Shown one piece after another: positions 17,572-25,554 of a stretch of DNA of 64,000 nucleotides (its first letter is position 1; each line of letters begins with the position of its first letter). A model generated the notes under the pieces. The model was not told the DNA's origin. It worked only from the letters and a program-made list of their open reading frames with translations, and searched no databases. Made by a program: the position numbers and the translations under genes. This DNA comes from Actinomycetota bacterium. GTDB lineage: Bacteria; Actinomycetota; Acidimicrobiia; Acidimicrobiales; Aldehydirespiratoraceae. The DNA lies in assembly GCA_029979265.1 (NCBI GenBank), contig JAPOHW010000001.1, positions 248,001-312,000 on the forward strand, written 5' to 3'.

Positions 17572-18038
17572 GCAATGCAGCAGCCGCCTATGACGCCTTG
17601 AGCGCCCGTGTGGGGCAAGACGAGGCGACCGGTGACTGGTTCGAGATCACACAAGAGCAGATCAACCAGTTCGCCGACTGCACCCACGATCATCAGTTCA
17701 TCCACGTCGATCCGGAGCGGGCCACGCCGATCTTCGGTGGAACCATTGCGCACGGCTTCCTCACCCTGTCGATGCTCGTGCATCTATCGAGCACCGTACC
17801 CAACGATGGCCCGAAGCTCGAGGGTGTCCAGATGGGAATCAACTATGGCTTCGACAAGGTCCGCTTCGTGAACCCGGTGCTTTCCGGCAAGCGGGTCCGG
17901 GCCAAGGCGGTCACCAGCAATGTCGAGCTGAAGGGAACCGCCATCAACTCGACGCGATCGTTCACCGTCGAGATCGAGGGTGAAGACAAGCCGGCGCTGA
18001 TCGCCGAGTGGATCGGTCGCACCGTCTTCGACTCCTGA
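17568..18038 (+). CDS. MaoC family (R)-hydratase-like protein
   Basis: A 156-residue hot-dog-fold protein of the MaoC/(R)-specific enoyl-CoA hydratase group, which adds water to trans-2-enoyl-CoA. The catalytic pair is in DHQFIHVDPE (Asp41, His46), followed by GTIAHGFLTLSM and GINYGFDKVRF. GGGGGAG stands six bases before the ATG, and the start overlaps the lysR stop. The gene at 59298 encodes a close relative with the same motif at the same residue numbers. Confidence 0.87.
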   Translation: MSNAAAAYDALSARVGQDEATGDWFEITQEQINQFADCTHDHQFIHVDPERATPIFGGTIAHGFLTLSMLVHLSSTVPNDGPKLEGVQMGINYGFDKVRFVNPVLSGKRVRAKAVTSNVELKGTAINSTRSFTVEIEGEDKPALIAEWIGRTVFDS

Positions 18039-18048
18039 TCCGCTTGCC

Positions 18049-18849
18049 GTGAACGACCATCCGATCGTCGCCGGTTCGGCACTGTTCACCCTCGTCGACC
18101 CCAGCAGGGGCCATGAGGTCGCATACAACCGTTGGTACGAGCGAGATCACTTCTACGCAGGTTGCATGATCGGTCCATGGCTCTTCGCCGGAAAGCGGTG
18201 GGTCGCCACTCGCGCCATGAAGGATCTCCGGTTCCCGACGGATGGCGAGGCAGTGGCGTCGCCGATCGACAGGGGCTCGTATCTCGCCACGTACTGGGTG
18301 CTCGACGGCAAACACGACGAGCACTTCGCTTGGGCCGGTCGACAGGTCGTCGATCTGTACATGAACGACCGGGGTTTCATGGAACGGCAGCACGCACACA
18401 CCGTGCTGGTCGACAGGCCCGAGCATCACTATCGTGACGACGATCCCGTTCCGATCGAGCTCGCGTTCGACGCCAACTACGCAGGCCTTGCGGTGGTGGC
18501 AGTCGACCCGGCCGGCGGTGTGTCCGACGACGAACTGGGTGAACACCTCGAGACCGAGGCTCTCCCCGTCCTGATGAAGGACTCGCCGGTGGCCAGCATG
18601 GTGTCGTGGCGGTACATCGACATGGGCAAAGGCACCGAGAATGCACCCATGGACCTCGGAATGCCACCGGGTCCACCCGAGCGACGGTTGCAGATGTTCT
18701 TCCTCGAGACGTCTCCCGAGCTGGTGTGGGATCGCTTCCACGCGTACGCCGAGGGTCTCGCTGCGGCGGGCAAGGGCGATGTGCGCTTCGCCGCCCCTTT
18801 CCTGCCAACCCTTGTCGGAACCGATACCTACACCGATCAACTCTGGTGA
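18049..18849 (+). CDS. Conserved protein, possible EthD-like dimeric alpha/beta barrel
   Basis: I do not recognise a named function for this 266-residue protein. The opening segment VAYNRWYERDHFYAG resembles the start of EthD-like and other dimeric alpha/beta-barrel domains (NxWY..H), and a second similar half seems to begin near FDANYAGLAVV (about residue 140), so it may be two ferredoxin-like repeats. There is no signal peptide or membrane segment. It has a GTG start ten bases after the maoC-type gene and overlaps the next gene as GTGA, so it belongs to the lysR operon. Confidence 0.5.
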   Translation: MNDHPIVAGSALFTLVDPSRGHEVAYNRWYERDHFYAGCMIGPWLFAGKRWVATRAMKDLRFPTDGEAVASPIDRGSYLATYWVLDGKHDEHFAWAGRQVVDLYMNDRGFMERQHAHTVLVDRPEHHYRDDDPVPIELAFDANYAGLAVVAVDPAGGVSDDELGEHLETEALPVLMKDSPVASMVSWRYIDMGKGTENAPMDLGMPPGPPERRLQMFFLETSPELVWDRFHAYAEGLAAAGKGDVRFAAPFLPTLVGTDTYTDQLW

Positions 18850-20363
18850 CACGGAGGCGCGCAGGGGCGATTGCGTTCGTCCTGGCAGTGTTCACCTCGG
18901 CCTGTTCGGGCAGCGATCAGGGCGCCCCGCTGCTGACGACGACGACCGATGTCGGAGTTGACGGACCGATCGATGTGCCAGGGTTCGTCGACCCGGTCTT
19001 CGAACAGGTCGACTGTCCCGAGCAGATCGCTCGAGACGGTCTGGCCTGCGGACTCGTCGAACTGCTTCTCGATCGGCACGACGTTGCCGCCGGCACGATC
19101 GACATCTCGATTGCGACGCTGGCGGGTGCCGATGGGGCCGGTGCGGCCGTGGCGGTCCTGCAGGGTGGTCCGGGCGGTGCGAGCACCGATCTCGCCGCAT
19201 GGGTTCCCCGCCAGCCGTTCACCCAGGTCTTCATCGATCAGCGCGGCACCGGTTTCGCCAGCATCGATCTCGACTGTCCCGAGTACGAGGAGGTCTTGCC
19301 CCAACTCCTCTCCCTTCCCCGCACCGAGGTCGACCTGGCATCCGAGGCTGCGCTTGCAGCGTGTGCAGACCGTCTCGGCGACGAACCTCTGCTTCATTAC
19401 GCCGACTCCGGCCACCACGCCGATGACGTCATGACCGTGATGCTCGGTCTGGGTCATGTCGACGAGTGGTATGCCTACGGCGTTTCGTACGGCACGACGA
19501 TTGCGATGGAGTTGCTGCGGGAGAGACGACCCGGGCTTTCCGGTGTCGTACTTGATGGGGTGTATCCCCTCTGGCTTGATCTCGATCGTGCTGTCGCCGA
19601 CTCGGCACAGGCATCGATCGATGCGGTCTCCGAGGCGTGCGCAGCAAGCGTCGTGTGTTCGTCGACGACCGATGACTTCGCTGCGCTGCTCGATCGAACG
19701 GTTGCCCAGCTCGATGCTCGCTCCATGATGGTTCCGGTCGCCGGCGGGGACAGTGGTTTCGGTCTCGACGTCACGGTCCGACTCGACGGACGACGGCTCG
19801 CCGAGCTCACGTTCCTGCTGCTCTACAGCGAGTCCAACATCGCCCGACTCCCGGCGGCGATCGCCGGGGTCGAGGCCGGCGACGCCGAGGCCGCCCACTG
19901 GCTCGCTGCGACCGGCAGTCGAACCCTGGCATCGTCGTATCGCGCCAACGACGAAGGTGTGTACTTCGCCGTGCAGTGTTCGGAGCGGGTCGGCCGGGCC
20001 ACCGGCATCGACCCAGTCCTCGACGGCTTCGCCGGAGCGATCGTCTCGGTTCCCCTGGCACAGTCGTGCACCTCGTGGCCGGTCATTCCTCGCACAACCC
20101 TCGGGCCGGTCTCGTCGAGCACTCCCGTCTTGCTGCTCTCCGGGTCCTTCGACCCGATCACACCACCGGCATACGCACAGGACGTGGCCGACTCGCTGAC
20201 GAACAGCACAGTGGTCACCCAGGTCGGGCGCAGCCACGGCATCTGGATCGGCAACGGCTGCATCCAGGGGATCGTGGCGGCCTTCATCGACGGTGATGGG
20301 AAGACGCCTCGTACCGACTGCGCAGACGAACCGGTGACTGTCGACTGGTCCGAACCGGGCTGA
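18846..20363 (+). CDS. Lipoprotein S33-type peptidase (TAP-like)
   Basis: A 505-residue exported alpha/beta hydrolase like the actinobacterial tripeptidyl aminopeptidases. It starts with a lipobox (VFTSAC, Cys20). The S33 signatures are GGPGG (residues 107-111), DQRGTG (131-136), and the nucleophile elbow GVSYG with Ser214. GSFDPITPP and GRSHGIW near the end give Asp and His and belong to the TAP-like C-terminal domain. The GTG start overlaps the previous stop. It probably trims peptides or hydrolyses esters outside the membrane. Confidence 0.84.
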   Translation: MTRRRAGAIAFVLAVFTSACSGSDQGAPLLTTTTDVGVDGPIDVPGFVDPVFEQVDCPEQIARDGLACGLVELLLDRHDVAAGTIDISIATLAGADGAGAAVAVLQGGPGGASTDLAAWVPRQPFTQVFIDQRGTGFASIDLDCPEYEEVLPQLLSLPRTEVDLASEAALAACADRLGDEPLLHYADSGHHADDVMTVMLGLGHVDEWYAYGVSYGTTIAMELLRERRPGLSGVVLDGVYPLWLDLDRAVADSAQASIDAVSEACAASVVCSSTTDDFAALLDRTVAQLDARSMMVPVAGGDSGFGLDVTVRLDGRRLAELTFLLLYSESNIARLPAAIAGVEAGDAEAAHWLAATGSRTLASSYRANDEGVYFAVQCSERVGRATGIDPVLDGFAGAIVSVPLAQSCTSWPVIPRTTLGPVSSSTPVLLLSGSFDPITPPAYAQDVADSLTNSTVVTQVGRSHGIWIGNGCIQGIVAAFIDGDGKTPRTDCADEPVTVDWSEPG

Positions 20364-20380
20364 TTTGGGAGGCTGATCCG

Positions 20381-21166
20381 ATGGTGCTCGACGGAAAGAC
20401 GGTGCTCATCTCCGGAGTCGGTCCCGGGCTTGGTCGTTCCTGCGCAGCTGCGGCGTTGCGTGATGGGGCGAATGTCATCGCCACCGCCCGCAACCTCGAA
20501 CGACTGCAGACCGTGATGGCGGAGCTCGACCCGTCGGGCGACCGCACCCTTGCATGTGGCGCCGACATCATGGATCTCGATGCCGTGACAGCAGCTGTCG
20601 GCGCTGGTGTGACGAAGTTCGGGAGCCTCGACGGCGTGACGAATGTCGCGGCCTACGACGCCGTCATGGGCACGCTGCTCGAGACCGATCCCGAGACCTT
20701 CCGAGCCGTGCTCGACGTGAACGTCTTCGGTACCACCAACCTTGTTCGCGGGTGCGTGCCCGCACTCAGGGCCAACGGAGGTGGCTCGATCGTGCTCATC
20801 GGATCGCAGTCGGCCCACAAACCGAATCCAGTGCCTCAGGGACCCTACGGCCCGTCGAAAGCGGCGCTGATCGCTGTTGCCCGGGATCTTGCTGAGGATC
20901 TCGGTTCCGACAGGATTCGAGTCAACACGGTTGTTCCGACCTGGATGTGGGGGCCGAACGTCGAGCTCTACTGCCAGTGGCAGGCGGGTGAGCGTGGGGT
21001 TGATCCTGCGGACATCAAGGCGGAGATCGAGTCGGGTATGGCGCTGCGCGAGATGCCCACCGACGCCGACGTTGCCGAAGCGGTGGTCTTTTTCCTGTCC
21101 GATCGGAGTCGCATGGTGACGGGTCAGCGGATCATCGTGAATGCGGGCGAGTACTTCGACACGTGA
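20381..21166 (+). CDS. SDR family oxidoreductase
   Basis: A 261-residue classical short-chain dehydrogenase. The cofactor loop is GVGPGLG (residues 12-18), ADI near 61-63 contacts the adenine, and the catalytic triad is Ser142, Tyr156 and Lys160 (YGPSK). The C-terminus ends in GQRIIVNAGEYF, as in many SDRs. A GGGAGG sequence precedes the ATG. The substrate is not known; the operon context suggests hydroxyacyl or alcohol oxidation. Confidence 0.88.
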   Translation: MVLDGKTVLISGVGPGLGRSCAAAALRDGANVIATARNLERLQTVMAELDPSGDRTLACGADIMDLDAVTAAVGAGVTKFGSLDGVTNVAAYDAVMGTLLETDPETFRAVLDVNVFGTTNLVRGCVPALRANGGGSIVLIGSQSAHKPNPVPQGPYGPSKAALIAVARDLAEDLGSDRIRVNTVVPTWMWGPNVELYCQWQAGERGVDPADIKAEIESGMALREMPTDADVAEAVVFFLSDRSRMVTGQRIIVNAGEYFDT

Positions 21167-21762
21167 CCGAACCCATTCCGGCACGCCCGGCAGCGTCCAT
21201 GGTCATCATCGATGATCGTCCCGACCTCCATGTGCTGATCGGAAAGCGGCGCCCCGGCGCATTCGTCGGGGACATGATTGTGTACCCCGGTGGCGCAGTG
21301 GATGCTGAGGACTTCGACGTGGGTCCGCAGCGCGTCCCCGGAGCGACAGCGCCGGGCCTCTCGCCGGCCGAGGCGGCCGGCTATCTCCATGCAGCCGTCC
21401 GCGAGAGCCGCGAAGAGGTGGGCCTGTGGCCCGACGTCGATGCAGTGATCGACGGTACCCAGTTCATGGCGGTCGGCCACTGGACGACTCCTGAGGATGC
21501 ACCCCGTCGGTACGACACCCGCTTCTTCCTGGCTCGGCATCCCGGTGGCGAGGCGACGGTGTGTGACCCGGAACTCGTCGATGTCTGGTGGGAGCGACCG
21601 AGCGAGACGCTGGAACGGCTCGAACGTGGCGAGCTCGATGCGATTGCGCCAACCATCTCGTTCCTTACCGCACTGTTGCAGTACCGAAATGTGGAAGAAG
21701 CCTTCTCGGGAACCGATCGCAGTCGGAAGCGCATCTACGAATGGGGAGTCACCACCCTCTGA
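21163..21762 (+). CDS. NUDIX hydrolase
   Basis: A 199-residue NUDIX-fold protein. The box runs from GGAVDAED (residues 43-50) to RESREEVGL (80-88), with an insert of about 20 residues that makes the spacing longer than in the standard 23-residue box. Such inserts are common in the CoA-pyrophosphatase and NUDT-7/8/19-like branches, which would suit a gene set rich in CoA enzymes. The GTG start overlaps the SDR stop (GTGA). It closes the lysR operon. Confidence 0.82.
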   Translation: MTEPIPARPAASMVIIDDRPDLHVLIGKRRPGAFVGDMIVYPGGAVDAEDFDVGPQRVPGATAPGLSPAEAAGYLHAAVRESREEVGLWPDVDAVIDGTQFMAVGHWTTPEDAPRRYDTRFFLARHPGGEATVCDPELVDVWWERPSETLERLERGELDAIAPTISFLTALLQYRNVEEAFSGTDRSRKRIYEWGVTTL

Positions 21763-21840
21763 ACCGACACCTCATGACGGGATCGAGCTCAGCACGGTTC
21801 AGAAGTTTTCGATTCGATTTCGATTTCTTTACGTGCCGTT

Positions 21841-21870
21841 CTGACAACTGCGTCCGGCGTGGACTAGGGT
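21841..21870 (+). promoter_or_regulatory. Strong-looking promoter for the aquaporin leader
   Basis: CTGACA (21841-21846) and TAGGGT (21865-21870) are separated by 18 bases and match an actinobacterial housekeeping promoter well. An AT-rich run with three TTCGATT-like steps lies just upstream (21806-21830) and resembles an UP element. The start of the transcript would be near 21877. Confidence 0.6.
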
Positions 21871-21876
21871 CGGGTT

Positions 21877-22025
21877 GGGTTGGGTGCTACACGGGAGCAG
21901 GGCCGTGTAGCCCGAATCGGAGTCTGCAGTGGCTCCGAACCCCCTCCAGGGAAACTGGGGCCCGGTCGGCGGAAATCGACGGCCGGGCCCAAGCCCCACA
22001 CGACGAGCAGTGCTAGAACCGCCCT
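21877..22025 (+). ncRNA. Structured 5' leader or small RNA upstream of aquaporin gene
   Basis: About 150 bases without a convincing gene hold four stems in a row. H1 is a perfect 9-bp stem GCTACACGG/CCGTGTAGC (21886-21911). H2 is TCGGAG/CTCCGA (21917-21938). H3 is CTCCAG/CTGGGG with one wobble (21944-21960). H4 is GGGCCCGG/CCGGGCCC with an inner TCG/CGA (21958-21990). H3 and H4 share bases 21958-21960, so they exclude each other, as expected of a switch. I do not recognise a known riboswitch, SRP RNA or 6S RNA. A cis-regulatory leader of the aquaporin gene or a separate small RNA are both possible. Confidence 0.5.
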
Positions 22026-22685
22026 GTGATCGACGCACCCCGACGCCTGCTCGCCGAGTTCATCGGCGCGAGCTTTCTGCTGGCCGGGGTGATCGGATCG
22101 GGGATCATGGCCGAGCGGCTGACGAACGACGTGGGATTGCAACTCGTGGCAAATACGGGGGCGACGGTCGGCGTGCTCTACGTCATCATCGCGACGTTCG
22201 GACCGGTGAGTGGCGCCCACTTCAACCCGGCGGTGACCCTGTCGGATGCGGCGTTGGGCACCCGGCCGTGGTCGGACGTGGCTCCCTACATCGCAGCCCA
22301 GGTCGCAGGGGGCGCCGTCGGTGCAGTGATCGCCAACGTGATGTTCGAACTCGACGCCGTGAACCTCAGTGGAACCAGCCGTGGGGGCGGAGGCCAGTAC
22401 CTCGGCGAGATCGTTGCGACGTTCGGCCTCGTCTTTGCCGTCTTCGCGCTCGTGCGATCGGGTCGCGAACAACTCGTCGCTGGCGTCGTTGCGGCCTACA
22501 TCGGTGGCGCCTACTGGTTCACGTCGTCGACCTCCTTCGCCAATCCGGCAGTGACTGCGGCCAGGACGCTGTCCGACACGTTCGCCGGCATTGATCCCGT
22601 GAACGCACCGATGTTCGTGATGATGCAGCTGATCGGTGCCGGACTTGCGATCGCCGCCGTGCGAGTGATCTATCCGGACGTGTGA
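22026..22685 (+). CDS. MIP family channel (aquaporin / AqpS-like)
   Basis: A 219-residue membrane channel of the aquaporin and glycerol-facilitator family with six predicted helices. The two pore half-helices carry NPA at residues 67-69 (HFNPAVT) and 173-175 (FANPAVTAAR), followed by the selectivity Arg180. It may pass water or small neutral solutes; AqpS-type proteins also pass arsenite, but no arsenic genes are nearby. The GTG start follows a structured leader with a strong promoter. A histidine phosphatase gene begins one base after the stop. Confidence 0.88.
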   Translation: MIDAPRRLLAEFIGASFLLAGVIGSGIMAERLTNDVGLQLVANTGATVGVLYVIIATFGPVSGAHFNPAVTLSDAALGTRPWSDVAPYIAAQVAGGAVGAVIANVMFELDAVNLSGTSRGGGGQYLGEIVATFGLVFAVFALVRSGREQLVAGVVAAYIGGAYWFTSSTSFANPAVTAARTLSDTFAGIDPVNAPMFVMMQLIGAGLAIAAVRVIYPDV

Positions 22686-22686
22686 C

Positions 22687-23331
22687 GTGGAGGTGATCAT
22701 CGTTCGCCACGGCCGCCCGGTGATCGATCGCCGCACGGACGGCACGGTCGCAGATCCCGTGCTCGACGAGCACGGTGCTTGGCAGGCCGAGCGAGTGTCG
22801 TCGTGGCTTGCCCACGAAGCCATCGACGCGATCGTCGCCAGCCCGAAGACCCGGGCGATCGACACGGTGCGACCACTCGCCGACACACTGAGCGTCGACA
22901 TCGACATCGTCGCCGACTTCGACGAGATCGATCGCAACGCATCGGTCTACGTGCCGACCGACATCTGGGCAACGCACGCCCAAGACCTCCTCGACGGGCT
23001 CACCGAACAGCGGTATGCCGACATCGGCTATGACCCTCCCGAGGTCTTCACCGAACGCGTCCACACCGCCTGGCACGACTTCGTGGCCCGTCGACCGGGT
23101 GAGCGGGTCGTCGTCTCCTGTCATGGGGGCACCATCCGCGAAATCATCCGGGCCGTGCTCGGCGATGCAGCACCGAGCTTTCACGTGAAGGTCGAGTTCG
23201 CCTCGATCACCCGCATCCGGGTCGAAGAGCATCGCTCGGTGCTCGTGTCGCTCAACGAGACCGGGCACTTCGATGCCGACCGGATCGCGATGCGGGGCGC
23301 CATGAACACCGCTTCTACGCTGGACCCATGA
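22687..23331 (+). CDS. Histidine phosphatase family protein (second copy)
   Basis: A 214-residue histidine phosphatase. VRHGRP has the phospho-accepting His8, and SCHGGTIRE has the second histidine. The ASVYVPTDIW insert matches that of the protein encoded at 2431, so the pair are paralogues. The GTG start is one base after the aquaporin stop, and its stop overlaps the next ATG, so it sits in the aquaporin operon. The substrate is unknown. Confidence 0.83.
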   Translation: MEVIIVRHGRPVIDRRTDGTVADPVLDEHGAWQAERVSSWLAHEAIDAIVASPKTRAIDTVRPLADTLSVDIDIVADFDEIDRNASVYVPTDIWATHAQDLLDGLTEQRYADIGYDPPEVFTERVHTAWHDFVARRPGERVVVSCHGGTIREIIRAVLGDAAPSFHVKVEFASITRIRVEEHRSVLVSLNETGHFDADRIAMRGAMNTASTLDP

Positions 23332-24503
23332 CTCTGCCGTTCAAGGCGTTCGACGCCGACAACCACTACTACGAAGCGGAGGATGCGTTCATCCGCCATG
23401 TCGACCCGCGCCTGCACAAGCGGTGCATGCAATGGGCGCAGATCGATGGCCGTCAGCGGCTCCTGGTGGGTGGCCGGGTGAACCGCTTCATCCCCAATCC
23501 GACGTTCGATCCGGTCGCCCGGCCCGGTTGTCTCGACGAGTACTTCCGCGGCAAGGTCGCCAAGTCCGACATGCGCGAGGCGTTCGGTGAACTCGTGCCG
23601 ATCCCCGACGAGTATCGGGATCGTGATGCCCGGATTGCGGTCATGGACCAACAGGGGCTCGACGGGTGCTTCATGTTTCCGACCCTTGGTGTCGGCATGG
23701 AATCAGCCCTGGAGGGCGACGTCGACGCAACCGTGGCTGCCTTCGACGGCTTCAACAAGTGGCTCGACGACGATTGGGGATTTGCCTATCAGAACCGCAT
23801 CATCACGGCCGGCTACATCACGCTCGCCGACGTCGACGCTGCGCTCGATCAGCTCGACTGGATGCTCGACCGCGATGTGCGAGTGGTCAACATGCGCCCG
23901 TCCTCGGTGCTCGGTCGCGACGGTCGTCGGCGGTCGCTCGGTGATGCCTCCTTTGCGCCGTTCTGGAAAAAGATGAACGACCACGGCGTCACGCTCGCCA
24001 TGCACAGCGGAGACTCGGGCTATTCGTTTCTGGCCGACTACTGGGGTGTCAATGCCGAGTTCGAGGCATTTCGGCAGAACGCGTTCAAGACGTTGCTCAC
24101 GCACTCGCCGATCAGTGATGCGCTCGCGTCGCTGATCGCAGAGGGGGTGCTGAGCGAAAACCGGCAGCTTCGGGTCTGCACGATCGAGACCGGTTCGGAA
24201 TGGGTGCAGCCGCTGTTGAGGAAGTTCGAGAAGGTCTACCGGCAGCAGCGGCACGCTTTTGCCGAGGACCCGATCGAGGTGTTTGCTCGCCAGGTTTGGG
24301 TGTCGCCGTACTACGAGGACGACCTCCACGACCTCAAGGCCAAGGTCGGGGCAGAACACATCCTGTTCGGCTCTGATTGGCCCCACGCCGAGGGCCTCGC
24401 CGACCCGGTTGCGTTCGTCGACGATCTCGAGGGCTTCGACAGCACCGAAATCGAACTGGTCATGCGAACCAACGGCATGGCACTGGCCGAACGGAACGCC
24501 TGA
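23328..24503 (+). CDS. Amidohydrolase family protein (amidohydrolase 2 type)
   Basis: A 391-residue metal-dependent hydrolase or decarboxylase of the amidohydrolase 2 group (TIM barrel). The N-terminal metal motif appears as FDADNHYYE (Asp9 to His13), a later ligand is in LAMHSGDSG, and the C-terminal Asp is in LFGSDWPHAEG. Actinobacteria carry many such proteins of unknown substrate next to acyl-CoA genes. The start overlaps the phosphatase stop as ATGA. A second, distinct member is encoded at 41274. Confidence 0.82.
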   Translation: MTLPFKAFDADNHYYEAEDAFIRHVDPRLHKRCMQWAQIDGRQRLLVGGRVNRFIPNPTFDPVARPGCLDEYFRGKVAKSDMREAFGELVPIPDEYRDRDARIAVMDQQGLDGCFMFPTLGVGMESALEGDVDATVAAFDGFNKWLDDDWGFAYQNRIITAGYITLADVDAALDQLDWMLDRDVRVVNMRPSSVLGRDGRRRSLGDASFAPFWKKMNDHGVTLAMHSGDSGYSFLADYWGVNAEFEAFRQNAFKTLLTHSPISDALASLIAEGVLSENRQLRVCTIETGSEWVQPLLRKFEKVYRQQRHAFAEDPIEVFARQVWVSPYYEDDLHDLKAKVGAEHILFGSDWPHAEGLADPVAFVDDLEGFDSTEIELVMRTNGMALAERNA

Positions 24504-24895
24504 TGCTGCCCCTTGTCGACACGATCCGGGTGTCACTGCACATCGTGGCGGTGTGCGTCTGGGTCGGCGGTCAGGTTGTCCTGGCCACCCTCGTTCCCCT
24601 CCTGCGCGACATCGGTGATGGTGCACCGAAGCGGGTGGCACAGCGCTTCGGGCAGGTTTCCTGGCCGTTCTTCGGCCTCGCGGTCGTGACCGGTATCTGG
24701 AGTCTGCTCGAGCTTCCGAGCAACACGACCACCGGCTACCAGATCACGCTCGGTGTCAAGATCCTGCTCGTGGTTGTCTCGGGTGGCGCGGCCTTCGTGC
24801 ACACGCGAACAGCGTCGCCCGCTGTTCGTGGTGCGACCGGTGGGCTCGGTCTCCTCGCTGCGCTCGCTGCGTTGGTGCTCGGCGTCCGGTTGTGA
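24503..24895 (+). CDS. Small membrane protein, CopD-like
   Basis: A 130-residue protein with four predicted membrane helices (about residues 6-30, 48-66, 78-97 and 105-128). The first helix HIVAVCVWVGGQVVLA resembles the CopD-domain pattern with a conserved His. No catalytic residues are visible and the function is unknown. The ATG overlaps the amidohydrolase stop by one base (TGATG), and the next gene overlaps by four. Confidence 0.6.
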   Translation: MLPLVDTIRVSLHIVAVCVWVGGQVVLATLVPLLRDIGDGAPKRVAQRFGQVSWPFFGLAVVTGIWSLLELPSNTTTGYQITLGVKILLVVVSGGAAFVHTRTASPAVRGATGGLGLLAALAALVLGVRL

Positions 24896-25515
24896 CCGCG
24901 CCCGAGCCGATGATCGGCGACGACGGCGTCGCTCGCTGTTGGTGGCCGGGGATGGCATCCGACTACCTCGATTACCACGACCACGAGTGGGGCCGTCCGG
25001 TGGTCGACGACGTGCGGTTGTTCGAGAAGATCTGCCTCGAAGGGTTTCAGTCGGGTCTCGCCTGGATCACCATCCTGCGCAAACGAGAGCACTTCCGGGC
25101 AGCGTTCGATGGATTCGACTTCCGGATCGTGGCCGGTTACGACGAAGGCGATGTTGCCCGCCTGCTGGGCGACAGCGGCATCGTCCGCCATCAGGGCAAG
25201 ATTCGCTCGACGATCAACAACGCAGCCCGTGCGGTCGAGATGATCGAGTCGGAGGGATCGCTCGCGTCGTACTTTTGGGGTTGGGAGCCCACGGTCGACG
25301 AGGCAGATCGTCGGGAGGAGTTCGTCGTGCCTGCGCTGACCCCCACGTCGACTGCGATCGCGAAGGACCTGAAAAAACGGGGCTGGAGCTTCGTCGGGCC
25401 GACCACCATCTACGCCTTCATGCAGGCGATGGGTCTGGTGAACGATCACCTTCCGGGCTGCGCGGCCAGGAAGGTTTGTGCGGACCATCGAGCTTCGCTG
25501 CGGCTCTCGCACTGA
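24892..25515 (+). CDS. tag: DNA-3-methyladenine glycosylase I
   Basis: A 207-residue Tag protein that removes 3-methyladenine from alkylated DNA. The zinc site is complete: Cys16 (RCWW), His29 (YHDHEWG), His186 and Cys190 (DHLPGC). The catalytic Glu of the E-G-F-Q block (EGFQSGLAW) is present. The N-terminus is about 10 residues longer than in E. coli. The GTG start overlaps the membrane-protein stop. It appears to be a housekeeping repair gene at the end of the aquaporin operon. Confidence 0.93.
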   Translation: MTAPEPMIGDDGVARCWWPGMASDYLDYHDHEWGRPVVDDVRLFEKICLEGFQSGLAWITILRKREHFRAAFDGFDFRIVAGYDEGDVARLLGDSGIVRHQGKIRSTINNAARAVEMIESEGSLASYFWGWEPTVDEADRREEFVVPALTPTSTAIAKDLKKRGWSFVGPTTIYAFMQAMGLVNDHLPGCAARKVCADHRASLRLSH

Positions 25516-25540
25516 GGCGCCGCAACGGATGGAGCGCCGG

Positions 25541-25546
25541 TAGCGT
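25541..25546 (+). promoter_or_regulatory. Candidate -10 box of the EamA gene
   Basis: TAGCGT is followed by 8 bases and the ATG at 25555, close to the leaderless spacing used elsewhere in the window. Confidence 0.35.
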
Positions 25547-25554
25547 CGGCATCG

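Noticed and set aside
21877..22025. A known RNA: SRP RNA, cobalamin, TPP or c-di-AMP riboswitch, or a tRNA.
   Set aside because: The GGAA tetraloop of SRP RNA, the B12 box, the TPP core and the tRNA T-arm are all absent.
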